Below the pieces are notes generated by a model, which was not told the origin of the DNA, did not search any database, and worked only from the letters and a program-made list of their open reading frames with translations. Shown in pieces: positions 11,819 to 23,936 of a stretch of DNA of 64,000 bases; within the stretch, counting starts at the first letter, position 1, and the number at the start of each line of letters is the position of its first letter. The translations under genes and the position numbers were made by a program. The DNA comes from Monilinia fructicola (Eukaryota > Ascomycota > Leotiomycetes > Helotiales > Sclerotiniaceae): positions 62,001 through 126,000 of the forward strand of contig VICG01000002.1 of the NCBI GenBank assembly GCA_008692225.1. Reading direction: 5' to 3'.

Positions 11819-12085
11819 AAGGGATCATGTGATCCTACCATATCATTGGTAGGGAATAGACCGAAGGTCTATTCCGATCCTCCAATGCCGATCTTGGATA
11901 CATGGAGCACTCTGTGCTCCCCAATCGGAGATTACATACCGCTCTTTTAATTATATATACTCCTTCTATTACTCTATAGTAAAAGCAAAGTTATTAGCCT
12001 ACTTATATATACTATATTCTATATTTTTATGCTTGCTCCTATTGGTGATCCTCGTATGCTCTCGTATGACTCGTCCTCCGTGACA
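11819..12085 (+). mobile_element. Solo LTR with 5-bp target duplication
   Basis: 267 bp beginning TGTCACG and ending CGTGACA (TG...CA ends inside a 7-bp inverted repeat). It is flanked on both sides by TATAG (11814-11818 and 12086-12090), the 5-bp duplication made by retrotransposon integrase. There is no internal retrotransposon region, so this is a solo LTR left by recombination. Base composition is closer to normal than the surroundings. Orientation is nominal, because the ends are symmetrical. Confidence 0.88.
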
Positions 12086-12458
12086 TATAGAAATCTAAAA
12101 TATAATATTTATATATAATTTTAATCATTATAATTATTTGATAAAAAATTCTGTATAAAAGAGGTTTTTTTAAAAAAAAATTCTTATAAAAGAGTATAAA
12201 TAAAAAGTTTTTACTCTATTTATACTTTAAAAAGCTTTTTTTATTCTAATTATAAAACAATAATAAAAAGATCGTATAATCTTAAATAGTTTAGTTATAT
12301 ATAGAATTAAACTAATTTATACGTTTATTACTATAATAGAGTGAAATTAATTATTTAATAATATTATTTAATTTTCTTTAATTATTTTTCTATAATTAAA
12401 TTTTAAATATTAATATAGAAATTCTTAGTTTTCTTTATTTTAATATAATATATAAATA

Positions 12459-13939
12459 ATCGAGCTCCCTGTATTATACACGTCCCTATATCTTGTACGC
12501 TTTTTCAAAAAAATCGAAAATTAACAAATAAAATTAATTAATAAAAAACCTATCAATATTATAATATAAAATTTAAATATTATATATTTTTAGTAATTTT
12601 AAATAATATTATAAAAAGAAAACTTGTAAAATTAAATGTATTTAAATATTAATTATAATTTTAAAAATGTATATTCAATTGTTATAAAAAATTCAATAAC
12701 TTTTTATAAATTATAAAAAATAAGTATTTTTATTTAAATAATATTTTTTTATAATATAAAACTTTAAATTAACAAAAAAAACTAGAATTTTTTATAAATA
12801 TTGAACGATTATATTAAATATAATTTATTAAAAATGTAATGATTGATACTATTAAAAATTAATAATTAAAAAAATATTTATTAAAAATAGTTTTATTATA
12901 ATAAATTTCCTAAAAAATTAATAATTAAAAATCTTTATTAAAAATAGTAATTAAACTAATAAAAAAAAATAAAATATTATATAAATATTATTTAAAAATT
13001 TCATATTTATTAAAAAAAATCAAGAATCTAATAATAAAAAAAATAAAGAATATATTATAAAAAATATAAGAAAAGCTTATTATCTTTATATTATATAATA
13101 TATAATACTTCTTTTAATAAAAAATTTTGTTTTTATAATATATATAAATGAATTAAAATTGTTATTAAAAAAATTTAAAAATATATTATGACTTTAATTT
13201 AATATCGAATTTAAAGAATTTATTTTTTGATATTAGCATTATTTTTCGTATACTAATCGCTATAGAAAATCAACAATTTAAACTATAAAATTTTTATTTA
13301 AAACAATTATATAATTTTTTATTTTTAAAAAAACTTATATATTATAAATTTATAAGATAATAAATACTATATATTATTTTTATATAATATAAATATATAA
13401 TTATATTCTTTAATTTTAAATAATCATTTAAATTTGATTTCAAATGAGTTTTTTTAATTAAAAACTATCTTTATATAATTTTTCTATATATTTGTTTGAT
13501 TAAGTTTTATAATTATCAATATTATTATTATAAGATATTTTTTTTAATTATTTTATTTTTGTATTAAATTTTCTTTACTTTTATTTTTTAAAATTCAATA
13601 TAAAAATCAAATTATGATATTTTTAAGAAATTTAAGAAACAAATCTTAAATCATAAATAATAAAAATATTAAAAAATAAAATATAATCTTTAAAAATCTT
13701 ATATTCTTTATTTTATTCATAAAATATTAATTAAACTTTTTTATTATTTTATTAATATTAATTTTAACACTATATAATATTTTATATTCAAGAAAATTAT
13801 TATTATAATCTATTTATTTTAATTTATTATTATATAAAATTTCAGATCATTTTATTGAATAATTAATTTATCATTATTTATTTTCGAAAATGTTAAAACG
13901 TGTAAGATACAGGGGCGTGCATAATACAGGGAGCTCGGT
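12459..13939. mobile_element. 1.48-kb TIR DNA transposon with TA duplication, RIP-erased interior
   Basis: Left end ATCGAGCTCCCTGTATTATA and right end (read inward) ACCGAGCTCCCTGTATTATG are inverted repeats of about 41 bases with about seven mismatches, mostly transitions. A TA lies just outside each end (12457-12458 and 13940-13941), as for Tc1/mariner-type elements. The size fits one transposase gene, but the interior is nearly all A/T and no motif can be read. It is a different family from the elements at 22.96 and 49.74 kb. Confidence 0.85.
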
Positions 13940-14207
13940 TATCAAAGTAATAATTAAAAAAATAAATAAATAAATAAAAAATTTAAATAATCTATAATAT
14001 AATATTTTCTAAATAAATAAATAAAAAATCTTTAGGAAGATAATAATCATATTTTTACAATTAATAATAATAATCATAATATATATTAAAAAAAAGAAAA
14101 CTTATAAATTAATTACTTATTTTTATTAAAACTAGTTTATAATAAAACAAGAAGCTCTAAAATACTAGGGAGCGTAGCTACCCTCTAATTTTCTATTTTT
14201 CTATTTT

Positions 14208-14252
14208 AAACCTTTATAGTACAGATATAATAGTCACATAATAACAATCATA
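14208..14252. repeat. Direct repeat copy 2
   Basis: Partner of 11754-11798, less RIP-mutated (keeps CACATAATAACAATCA). Confidence 0.6.
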
Positions 14253-14276
14253 TGACTCATCATTTCTCCAAGGTTA

Positions 14277-14300
14277 GATTCTTCGAATCCATAAACTAGA
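14277..14300. mobile_element. Relic of the MITE inner repeat
   Basis: Read on the minus strand, TAGTTTATGGATTCGAAGAA closely matches the inner terminal repeat of the MITE at 10670-10826. No partner end is present. Confidence 0.45.
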
Positions 14301-14437
14301 AAGATAAAAATAAAAACTGGCCAAATGTCTCTACTGTACCGTACATGTACAGTATAAGTATAGTACGGAAATATGGATAAGGAAACAAGCGAGCGTACGG
14401 TAGCGTAGCGTAGCGCCGCGCCGGCTCCGGCACTCTC

Positions 14438-14467
14438 GGGGGGGGGGGGGGGGGGGGTGTGTGTGTG
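14438..14467. repeat. G20 homopolymer followed by (TG)n
   Basis: Twenty consecutive G bases, then TGTGTGTGTG. Confidence 0.95.
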
Positions 14468-14490
14468 TTGCAGTTAGTGGATTATATAAG

Positions 14491-14531
14491 GCAGGTAGGC
14501 AGATAGGTAGGTAGGTAGGTACTAGGTAGGT
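14491..14531. repeat. GGTA/AGGC tandem repeat
   Basis: Runs of GTAG units (AGGTAGGTAGGTAGGTAC), imperfect. Confidence 0.8.
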
Positions 14532-16410
14532 AAGACTTGCAACAGGCAGGCCACGCGGGATATCAAAACGCTCACCGGCTTCCTCTGCGGGAATCGCAGA
14601 GCCGGGCTTTAATCAATGCTATTTACTTACAATACCGCACTGTAGGTGAAGATTTCCGCGCTCTGTACGGAGTCCACGATGGCTAGCCAGGCATCCTGTG
14701 GTTGCTATTTATTCGCTGGCCAGCATGCACCGAGGAGTCCGTGACGTTTTGGAGGATGCGAAATTGAGGATCGGTCGTGGCGGCGGCGGAGAGAGGGGGT
14801 TGTAGCGTTGCTGTTGCTGTTGCCGTTGCCGTTGCCGTTGGAGATGGAGATGACGGTGGTACCTGGGACGGTTGGTGTGCCTATAGTTGTACTGTGCTGT
14901 ACAGTACTGTCATAACTTGGTAGGAGGGTTTTAAGCTTAATTGGAGGGGATGGTAGTGATGTAGCTAGGAAGGTTGGGATGTAGTGTGTACGAGTAGCGT
15001 GTACCTACAGTAAGGTAAGAGAGTCGTTTAGACCGTTAGGTTCACGGTGGTGATGGACCTAATTACTGTAAGTAATGAGACATGACTAGGTAGGTAGTCA
15101 GCAGCTTGGATATATCGGGGTAAGCCTTCCTTCCTTTGGCGATAACCATGACGACAAGAACCATTTTGAGGGTGTTTTTCCATAAATTTGCTCGATGTTG
15201 TCAGCTTTGTATAAACCTTGGTGTTATTATCGAGAAGTAATTTTGATACGTAAAATTATATATGTATATATTTATATATATACCCGTTTTGTCCAATTAC
15301 CTATTCTTTTGGATGCGGCAGCATGGAACACAGCGTCAAGCATGCCGAGATGATCTGCTCATGTGGCGAAAAGTGCATGCGGTTCTCCTAGAAAGTAAAT
15401 GTGCGAAGGAAGGATGCGCCAGCTATGCTGGAATCATTCTTCTTGGTGCGCATAGGATCTAACCTCATCATCACATTTGAAGTCTCAGCCACCACTTCCA
15501 AGAAAGAAAGATTCTTTCCTTCTACTGTAGGTTACTGTATGGGAAGATCAGACGTTTACCTCTTTCGCCTCACTTCACCTCACCTCACCTCACCTCCAAG
15601 ACTGCAAATTGCATGTGCCAATAAAGTCAAAGAGTCATAGCAAGTATGAGTGATCGTGAGTATTGGTGCGACAACATGAACAAGTGCAACAAGGTGCAGG
15701 CATTTATCATCAATCAATCCCATTTCTTCTCGCTAGGTACGGAGTAGTGCAACATACAGCCATTTACTTACCATCAATCATCAATCAATCACTCAACTCA
15801 CTCACCTCACTCACCTCACTCACCCCATTCGTTCTCACTACGTACCCTGTAACCATAATGTTAAGCTTCTTTCTCTCGTACATCTCAGTACACTGAGTAC
15901 AGTAAAAAGGTTCCACAACACGAAGGTTCCAAGTCAGGTAGGTCTCTGTACGGTCCTGTCAATATCCCTGCTCGATAGTCTTGGACTCTTGGACCTTTCC
16001 TCGGCCTCTCCTTGGTTCATGGGCCACCGCTAAACCATCCATCCCCCCATGCAACGAAAGAATGATGATTGAAGCACTGGGACCCGTCACGCTGAAAGGC
16101 GTGATGGTAATACTGTAGAGTAAGCAACACTTTATGCCCCGACCGTCTTCTGTACGCAGTGCAGGAAGGGTTTCAACTGAGTGCCTGCATGTTTGATTAG
16201 AGAGCGCATCCATCCATCGTGCAAATTGAGATGTTCATGAATCATCATTCGTTCAACGCTAGACGGAACAAGCTGAGACACGTTCTAAAGGCTTCCAAGG
16301 TTGGTCCGGTCATTATACGAATCGATGAAACACGTCCAGAAGAGAAGAAAGGGTAGAAGGGAAAGAGAAGGCCTGGAGAAAGACGATGATGGACTCTGTA
16401 CGGTAGGTAA

Positions 16411-16468
16411 AGTAGCAAGAAGCAAGAAGCAAGAAGCAAGAAGCAAGAATTAAGAATTAAGAATTAAG
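16411..16468. repeat. 7-bp AAGAAGC then AAGAATT tandem repeats
   Basis: Four to five AAGAAGC units are followed by three AAGAATT units, an abrupt change of one repeat variant to another. Confidence 0.85.
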
Positions 16469-17040
16469 CAATCGTATTCAAGGTTCCAAGGTTGCTTGAG
16501 ATAAATGCAATACCAAGACGGCCAACCAATGTTGAAAAGAAGGTTCGGTGTACCTGGAGAAGGTGATTGGTTGGCTGGTCCATTGGGTTAGTTTGGTGAA
16601 GAGGTAGTTTTACGGGTATTTAGGAAGCGGGAAGGGAAAGAAAGGCGAAGAAAGGTAAAAAAGGAAGAAAACCCTTGAAGAAAAGCCAATGGAAGAGAAA
16701 ATTCAAACCTTAGGCCAACGTTTTCGGGAGTGAAGCTTGAAAGATCAACGAATCCTTGGCATGGATGGCAAGGCATGGCATGCCATGGTATGGCGTCGCA
16801 TCGCATCACTTTACTCCGTACATCAAGAAGATGAAAAGGAAAAGGAAAAGGAAAAGAAAAAGAAAATGAAAATGAAAATGAATGAATATCAATCGATCCT
16901 TTGGTACCAGTATTCATCATTAGTAAATTGACCTTTAACCCTTGACCCTTGACTTTTGACCCTTCCCTTTGATCTTATTCCTTCTCATGTACGCAATCAG
17001 GATAAACAAAACAGTCAATAGTACTCTGGCTATTTTACTA

Positions 17041-17355
17041 GTATTCTACGTTTACTCTACTACGTTCTCTAACTATAAAATAGAAATTATACTCTTAATC
17101 AATAAATAAATAAGAATCAAAGTAAGAATAGCTATTTTCCTTTTCTTAGATTAATCAATTATAAGAGAATTTATTATAAATTTATTATTTTAATAGCTAT
17201 TAGATTATATAAGTTAATTATTTATATTAAATATAATTATTAATCTCTTTAGATATTAATAATATAAGTTTAATATTTTATTATATTAAATAGATATCTA
17301 TAGAGAGGTTATTAAGATTAAGACTTTTATAACTATTTAATTAGTATTAAATAAA
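17041..17355. other. AT-rich sequence, no gene
   Basis: A/T-rich with no open frame or readable element ends; it leads into the tetranucleotide repeat. Confidence 0.6.
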
Positions 17356-17764
<409 letters not shown>

Positions 17765-18280
17765 CTCTTTAATCTTTTAATAATATTCACTATAAGATAT
17801 AAATATATTAATTAAATATATAATACCTCTCTATATAGCCCTAGAGTTCTAGATTATTTACTATCTATTTCTTTTTCGTAATATCTTCCTTTCTCTATTT
17901 TATTTATATTAGATATAAAAAGGGATTCGTCACTACTTTTATTATATATATCTCGGTATCTCTCTACCTGCCTCCCCCTCCCTCCTCCCTCCTCCCTCCC
18001 GATCGAATTATATAGAAAACTAATCATCACACATACATCCATACGACATCAATCATCCATCCATACGACCTACATACTCTGTCCTGTACATCTCTCTCAA
18101 GTCTCAACTGCTCAACTGCTCAACTGTCCCCTCATTGCGGAAGATTTGAGCAGGGAATCTTGATCTTATTTTAATATAATAGAATTTCGGAAGCAGGCGA
18201 CGCCTCATTGCCCCTCACCAAGACAAAACTTACTTTATTAAACTTCATTTCTCAATCCGATCCATCCATCAACCAAGCAC

Positions 18281-18315
18281 CCGGGCAGTGGGCAGTGGGC
18301 AGTGGGCAGTGGGCA
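18281..18315. repeat. (GGGCAGT)n minisatellite
   Basis: Four to five perfect 7-bp units. Confidence 0.9.
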
Positions 18316-18504
18316 TCAACCGTCAACCATCATCCATCGTCCATCCAACCTCCCATGATCCCATCCTCCCATGATCCCATCCTCCCATCCTCCCCCGTCC
18401 TTCTCATCTTTTATCCACTTTCAAAGGAAAATAGCATCCACATCGCCGCTGCTGCCGCGTAACCCTTATTACAGTACCTTACCATCTTATCCGGAAAGGG
18501 TTTG

Positions 18505-18602
18505 AAGGACTGAACGATTGAACGATTGGACGATTGAATGACTGAATGACTGAACCGTTGGACTGAACAACTGAACGACTGAACAACTGACGACTGAACG
18601 AC
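18505..18602. repeat. Degenerate GACTGAAC 8-bp tandem repeat
   Basis: About twelve units of GA(C/T)TGAA(C/T) with drift in single positions. Confidence 0.8.
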
Positions 18603-19094
18603 ATACCTACCCCCCCCTCCTCCCCCAGCGCATTTCAATTCTCAAACACAATCATCCATCCAATTACCAAACTATCAAATCATTACTGCAACACTGCAAT
18701 ACTGCAATACAGACTCCTCCGTGCAGTCAATGATCCTCGTCCACTCTTCTTCCACTCTGCCACCAAAACGGTCGACGCACAATTCTCGTTTTCTCCACAT
18801 AAGGTTACCGCGCAATTGTACTGCATTGCATATTGCGCATTGCACAACTCAATCATCCACCGGTGGTTGAAACCTTTCATAGGCACTTTTTTGGAGACCA
18901 CCAGACCCATGACAGACGGAGAGAATCAAAAAAAAAATATACGGAGCACAGTGCAGCATCGACTACAGTACAGTACAGTACAATTAATTACAAGGAGAAT
19001 CATATTTCCAAATAAAAAAAGGGTCTCCACCTGTGCAGATCTTCCCCTATTCGATTGTATTTGAAAGAGTAAGGGAGAGAGTACTTCTCACAAA

Positions 19095-19157
19095 ATGACG
19101 TTGAGTAAGTCGTCTTCTATTCACGATAATTCTTTACTTTGCAACAACTTCAATTCT

Positions 19158-19191
<34 letters not shown>

Positions 19192-22100
19192 TTTCCTCTT
19201 CTTCTTCTTCAACAACAATAACGACAACAACAATAATTACGCCTACTTCTACATTTCACTTTGATTTTGATTTTTTTATCAAAAGAATCAAACAAGAAAA
19301 TAGAAGCGGCAGTTGTTCCAGAAGAACCTGTACTCGTACCCGTACCCGTACCTGAACCTCAACCTCAACCTGAACGAGAAGAATTCAAGATGAGTTCAAG
19401 TCCAAAGAGGAGGTCGAAGTCTCTCTCCCCGCCGCATCTCGGCATATTTTCCAAATATCTTTCTAGAACCAGATTCTAAGTCCAATAAAGAAAAGATTCC
19501 ACCTCTACCTCAAACCTCCAACCTTCCTATCCGACAGACATCATCCTCCGAACCATCCGCAGATGTGCCACCAGTTCCCGCCGTCCCCCTATGCCCACTG
19601 GGGCTCCGCCAGCACCCCCGACCCAACAAGCGTCGAATAAATTACAAAAAGAACAATCCCATAATAACTCACTCCCAATCAATCCCACTCCCCCGCTAGA
19701 TGCATCCGAACTCTCAGGTAATCAACTCACAACTCGCAGAGGGAGACATGGTTCCACTTCAAAAGTCAATTCTCTGGCACCGCCATCTCCATTTTCCGCA
19801 GTCAGTGGCAATGGAAATAGATCAGTCTCATCTCCTGTATCTAGTCGACCAACCTCATACACCTCAGATGGCGAGAGCAGCGCAAAGGCAACGAGAAGGA
19901 GGAGTTTCTTTCCCGTAAAGACAAAGTCGAGACACTCGTCACATTCGGATGCGGATGGTAGATCACCTGCTTGGGTTATTGCTGGAGATCAAAAGATTGA
20001 TTACAATATATCACTCGTGACGAACGGGGATAAGGTAATGATTCCAGCGATCAATTTTTGGAGCATTTCTGAACTGACACCTTGCTTGTTGTAGGTACCA
20101 GAATTGTGGGAAGAACATTGCGACACGTTCGTCCATGTCTTCCCAGAGTCATTCAGTCATGGTCCATCCTTCAAGGTTCCCTCTTTGATTTTATCATCAT
20201 CCGGACCTCTTCATGAACTTGTCGCCAGTAGTATGGCCAAGCGCAGATCAAGGAGTCTCGATTCAACTGATAGGGAAAGTCCGGACGGTTCAGCGCAAAC
20301 TGGTACACCTCCGGATACCCCTACTGATGGACCAATTGACTCCGAGGCGTCTTCAGATTACATGAACTCAATCCCCGAGGACAACGGAGAGATTAATATA
20401 TATTTCCCAACGGAATTATCCACAGATGATCCTACCAAGTTTTCTCCCGATGACATTCAAAATCTCGTCAATGTCCGGAATTTTTTTCGCATTTATGACG
20501 GGTCAACCACTGGTAGCTACCAAAAGTTGTCCGACCACATATCATATCTTTTTGACCATCTCTGCAATTTTACAAAGATTCGAATTTACCAATTTTGACG
20601 GATCGACATATGGAGAGGCAGCAGCAGCCAGCTTTGCCTTTTTCATGGACGACTTCCGTCTAGCAGATGTTAGACAAAGTCGGGAGAAGAACATAGAAGC
20701 CCTCATCATAGGGGAGCGTATGCGATCCACTGAATTATATCACGAGGCATTCGTCCACGCGGCAGGTAAATGGCATTCAATCAAGGATCTCAAATCACCA
20801 CTTTTTCAGGAAATCTCAAAAAACACACTCGATCGATTGGAGCGAGCATCCTTGGAGCTTTCTCAGCGACAGCAACGCGCCGAAGAACGGTTAACTGATT
20901 TCGAATATCCCGCTTTGTTTTCTGGTGCAGCAGCATCGAAAACTAGCGCAGAGTCCAAAATTGCTCGATTCCAAAATTGGAAGTCGAATTATCTTAGCAT
21001 GAGAAGGCATATATTATCGTACTACAAGATTGCGCATGGACAATGGCCACCCAAACAAAAGACTAAGCATCAAGCTGTTGAGGGTGGTCTCAATCGTCAA
21101 GTTCTGCAACAGCTCTATGCTGACATGTGTGACCTTTACGACTTTATGGCCGACCGCGACACCATAACAACTAGGTCTATGGATTCGGATGATCAGGATG
21201 CAGCTCACGCTAATCCACTTCATTTGGCCGCGCGCAAAATCTTGGCTGAATTCGATAGATCTTCTCCGCCAGTGTTACCGCCTATTCCATTCGACGTACC
21301 TCGAGTCCCGACCATGGCATCTATTGAACCCGGTTACCCTCTTTTATCGCCCAAGGATCAACACAAAGCATCGAGTCGAAAACTGAAGGAATATGAACTT
21401 CTTCTTATCTTGGCCAAGAGCCACAATCTCGATTCCGATACAAAGACTCCGTTTATGGAGATGTTTAAGACTTTCGAGGAGAAAGAGTCAAAGGGGAAGA
21501 ATGTACAGGAATTGTCCGATCAAAGATATGGGCATTGGTTGTTCCTCTACGCCGTCATCCAATCACTTCCCATGCTCGTTGTAGATGTAGATAATCTACG
21601 ATACACCGAAGGTGTGGACTACTTCTTGTGTCAACCACCGTTGGGAAACTTGCCATGGATGGAAGATGCATCCGGTGTTAAAATGGCATGGTATGGAGTT
21701 CAGGGTGGTCAGGGAGTGGTCAGTTTACCTAGCGACGTTGTCAATTATGGTACCGAGGGGGTCTATCGAAGATCACACTGTTGGACTATTGCCCAGAAAT
21801 GGATTAATAATGCCGAAGCCAACGATTTATCCCAACCATTTGCACCAGAGGATGATGAAGAAGGATTAATGTCACCACTAGCGCCACCTCCAGGATTTGG
21901 AGGTGGCTCTAATCGACCAGGCAGTCGCGATCGTGATGATTCTTCTCGAAGATCTAGTGTTGCGAGTAACGGTTTGCTTGGGGTCGATCGCCGTAGTAAC
22001 ACGAGTCGACAATCTCAACGAAATAGTGTCATGTTGGGTTTGGAAATGCTACCAATACCAGATATGGAACATGGATTCAGATCTGACTCACAAGGTGGAC

Positions 22101-22300
22101 GAGAATCTCCTGCAAGCGCCATGGGAAGAAGGAACGCTTCTCCATACGGTCGCAACAGTATCGTCAGTCGAAATAGCGTTGTGAGTCTCTATGCCGATAA
22201 TCGGCCCACATCTTCAGCTGGAAGAAGAGAATCAACGTTTGATGATATTCTCGGTACATCCGGTTTGGGTGGACAAAAGGACAAGGGAAAGAAGAAATGA
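19095..22300 (+). CDS. Large conserved ascomycete protein (DUF8004-like), three frame breaks
   Basis: About 987 residues when joined; function unknown. The pattern of a Ser-rich basic N-terminus, a WVIAGDQKIDYNISLVTNGDKV / ELWEEHCDTFVHVFPE block, TGQPLVATKSCPTTYHIF, NFDGSTYGEAAAASF and a YRRSHCWTIAQKWI block recalls the ascomycete family I know as DUF8004 (from memory, not searched). A long disordered Ser/Arg C-tail follows. The intron at 20035-20094 is clear. A first intron at 19105-19285 would join MTL to a PVPVPEP-rich segment; otherwise translation may start at 19390 (MSSSPKRRSKS). Frame breaks: T4 at 19447-19450 (one too many), C5 at 19585-19589 (one missing), T7 at 20481-20487 (one too many). 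With these and both introns the length is divisible by three. Confidence 0.72.
19157..19215. repeat. (TTC/TCC)n tract inside the proposed first intron
   Basis: Pyrimidine trinucleotides that would encode poly-Ser if translated. I place them in an intron because GTAAGT precedes and a CAAAAG acceptor follows. Confidence 0.6.
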
Positions 22301-22956
22301 AGGAAGGCGTCGGTGATTTCTTTTTTTATGTTTTCATGAGGTATGGAGTTGGAAAATTATACAAAAATGATACGTGCAAGTTTGTGCGAGCGAGGGACGG
22401 TCATATAATCAAGGATACCAAAACTTCAATGAGCGATATGCGGTATGCGATATAGTGGTCAGCGAGCATTTGCCGAGGAGTGTTTCAATGGCGTTTAATT
22501 TTTTTCTTCATAGCACAGTGGAAGATGTATCAAGTAAAGAAGACACGGAGAGTATCTGTTGAACTTTGACTGTTTCTCTTCAATTTGCACATCAACAGTG
22601 TACTCGGGGTATCAAATGTAATTTACAAAACTGGAAAATACGGCAAGGCCGCATCGCATGGGTCGAGTAAGAAAGAAATCGAAAGATTGTAAATATATTA
22701 TATTTCATCTGGTTTGTCCACATTGTATAACTTGATAAATGGATAAATGGATAGTCTGAAGTATGAGTAGAATATACCGTAGGATATGAGCTTGATATTG
22801 ATATTTGTTTGATATTTACATATATTTTGTCTCCAGCGGAGAAACTGCTTGGAACGGAGCGGGGGGCCAGGCGGAGGGGGATTCGAGATATCTACCTAGT
22901 ATATCTACCTACCTACCTATGTGTTAGAAATATCTACCTAGATATATCTATATCTA
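22301..22956. other. 3' flank, no gene seen
   Basis: 3'-untranslated and intergenic sequence. TCTACCTA repeats lie at 22892-22940, next to the inserted element. Confidence 0.5.
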
Positions 22957-23936
22957 AGTTGCCTATCCTACTTCTCGCCACCCCGCCTTCTCCCACCCCC
23001 ATCTGGCCAGCAGCATTTCATACCAAAACCCGCCATTCTCAGGTATTGACAACTCGATAAATAATGCATAATAATTAACTGAAAATTTCAACCACGATTG
23101 TATATATATATATAAATCAATAGATCTTGAAAATGTTAATTATCTTGCGATATTTTTATAAAGAGTAATCAAGGATTGATTATGAGGAATTCTAATTTAA
23201 ATTTTTGATTTATATAGAAATCATGGATGGATAGAATTTAAAATCTTTGAAAAAAATAAAAATAAAAATAAAAAAACTTGTAGTTGTTTAATGAACATAG
23301 CCGAAAAATAATCTATGGATTTTTTTAAGAGAATCTTGAGATTGATTTTGTTTTAATTTGTTGTTTTGATAGGATATTGTTATTTGCGATTGATATTTAC
23401 TATAGATTTTAAGGTTTTAACGATGAAATTTTAGATGAAAAATTTTGTGGTTTTAATTTATTTATAATTTTAATTTATTTATAATTTTAATTTATTTATA
23501 ATTTCAATTTGTTTATAATTTCAATTTGTTTATAACTCATAAATTATTATATATATAAATAGCTCATTTATTATATATTAATTAATAGATTATATTAAAG
23601 ATTTATAAATTCCTTTTAATTATTCTTATTTAGAAGTGACATGTATATTTTTTTTCTAAAAAAAACTTTCAATTTTATATATAATTTCTATATAAATCCA
23701 AAAACTTGAAATTCTAATTCTGTATAATTCTATATTAATTACTCTCTGTATTCAAAAAATGGCAAAAATTCAAGATCTTCAAAATCTTTAATTAATTGTA
23801 CAACGAAGCTTTAATTGAAATTTGGAAAATATATATTCATTTTTGGTAGAGTTATTGATACGTTAGAATGACTGTTTTGGGTGTGAAATGCTGGTAAATG
23901 GGGGGGGGAGGGTGGCGAGAAGTAGAGTAGGCGACT
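22957..23936. mobile_element. 980-bp non-autonomous TIR element, same TIR as the Fot1/pogo element at 49.7 kb
   Basis: Left end AGTTGCCTATCCTACTTCTC and inward-read right end AGTCGCCTACTCTACTTCTC begin inverted repeats of about 85-95 bases (CGCCACCC, CAGCATTTCA, CATTCT all conserved). TA lies outside both ends (22955-22956 and 23937-23938). The interior is AT-rich with four to five tandem TTTTAATTTATTTATAA units near 23455-23530 and no readable transposase. The TIR start matches that of the element at 49741-51568, so this looks like a deleted, non-autonomous member. Confidence 0.87.

Larger units (their letters stand above)
10130..14320. other. AT-rich island of RIP-mutated transposon debris
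   Basis: About 4.2 kb of almost pure A/T, interrupted by short normal-composition islets at 10670-10826, 11100-11210, 11819-12085 and the ends of 12459-13939, each of which is a mobile-element part. No open coding sequence survives. Extreme TpA richness next to GC-normal genes is the usual result of repeat-induced point mutation in Pezizomycotina; the boundary near 14.3 kb is sharp. Confidence 0.85.
14321..17040. other. Intergenic, rich in simple repeats and GTAC words
   Basis: No supported gene. Contains a G20 run, TGCTGT/TGCCGT trinucleotides at 14805-14840, CTCACCTCA repeats near 15575 and 15795, several CTGTACAGTA/TACGGAGT words, and AAAGG/AAAATG purine tracts at 16835-16880. Short frames have no family character. 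Confidence 0.55.
17762..19094. other. Intergenic, upstream of the DUF8004-like gene
   Basis: AT-rich to 17950, then C/T-rich with two minisatellites (below) and palindromic CAGTACAGTACAGTACA near 18964-18981. Probably holds the promoter and 5' leader of the gene at 19095; no specific site can be assigned. Confidence 0.45.
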
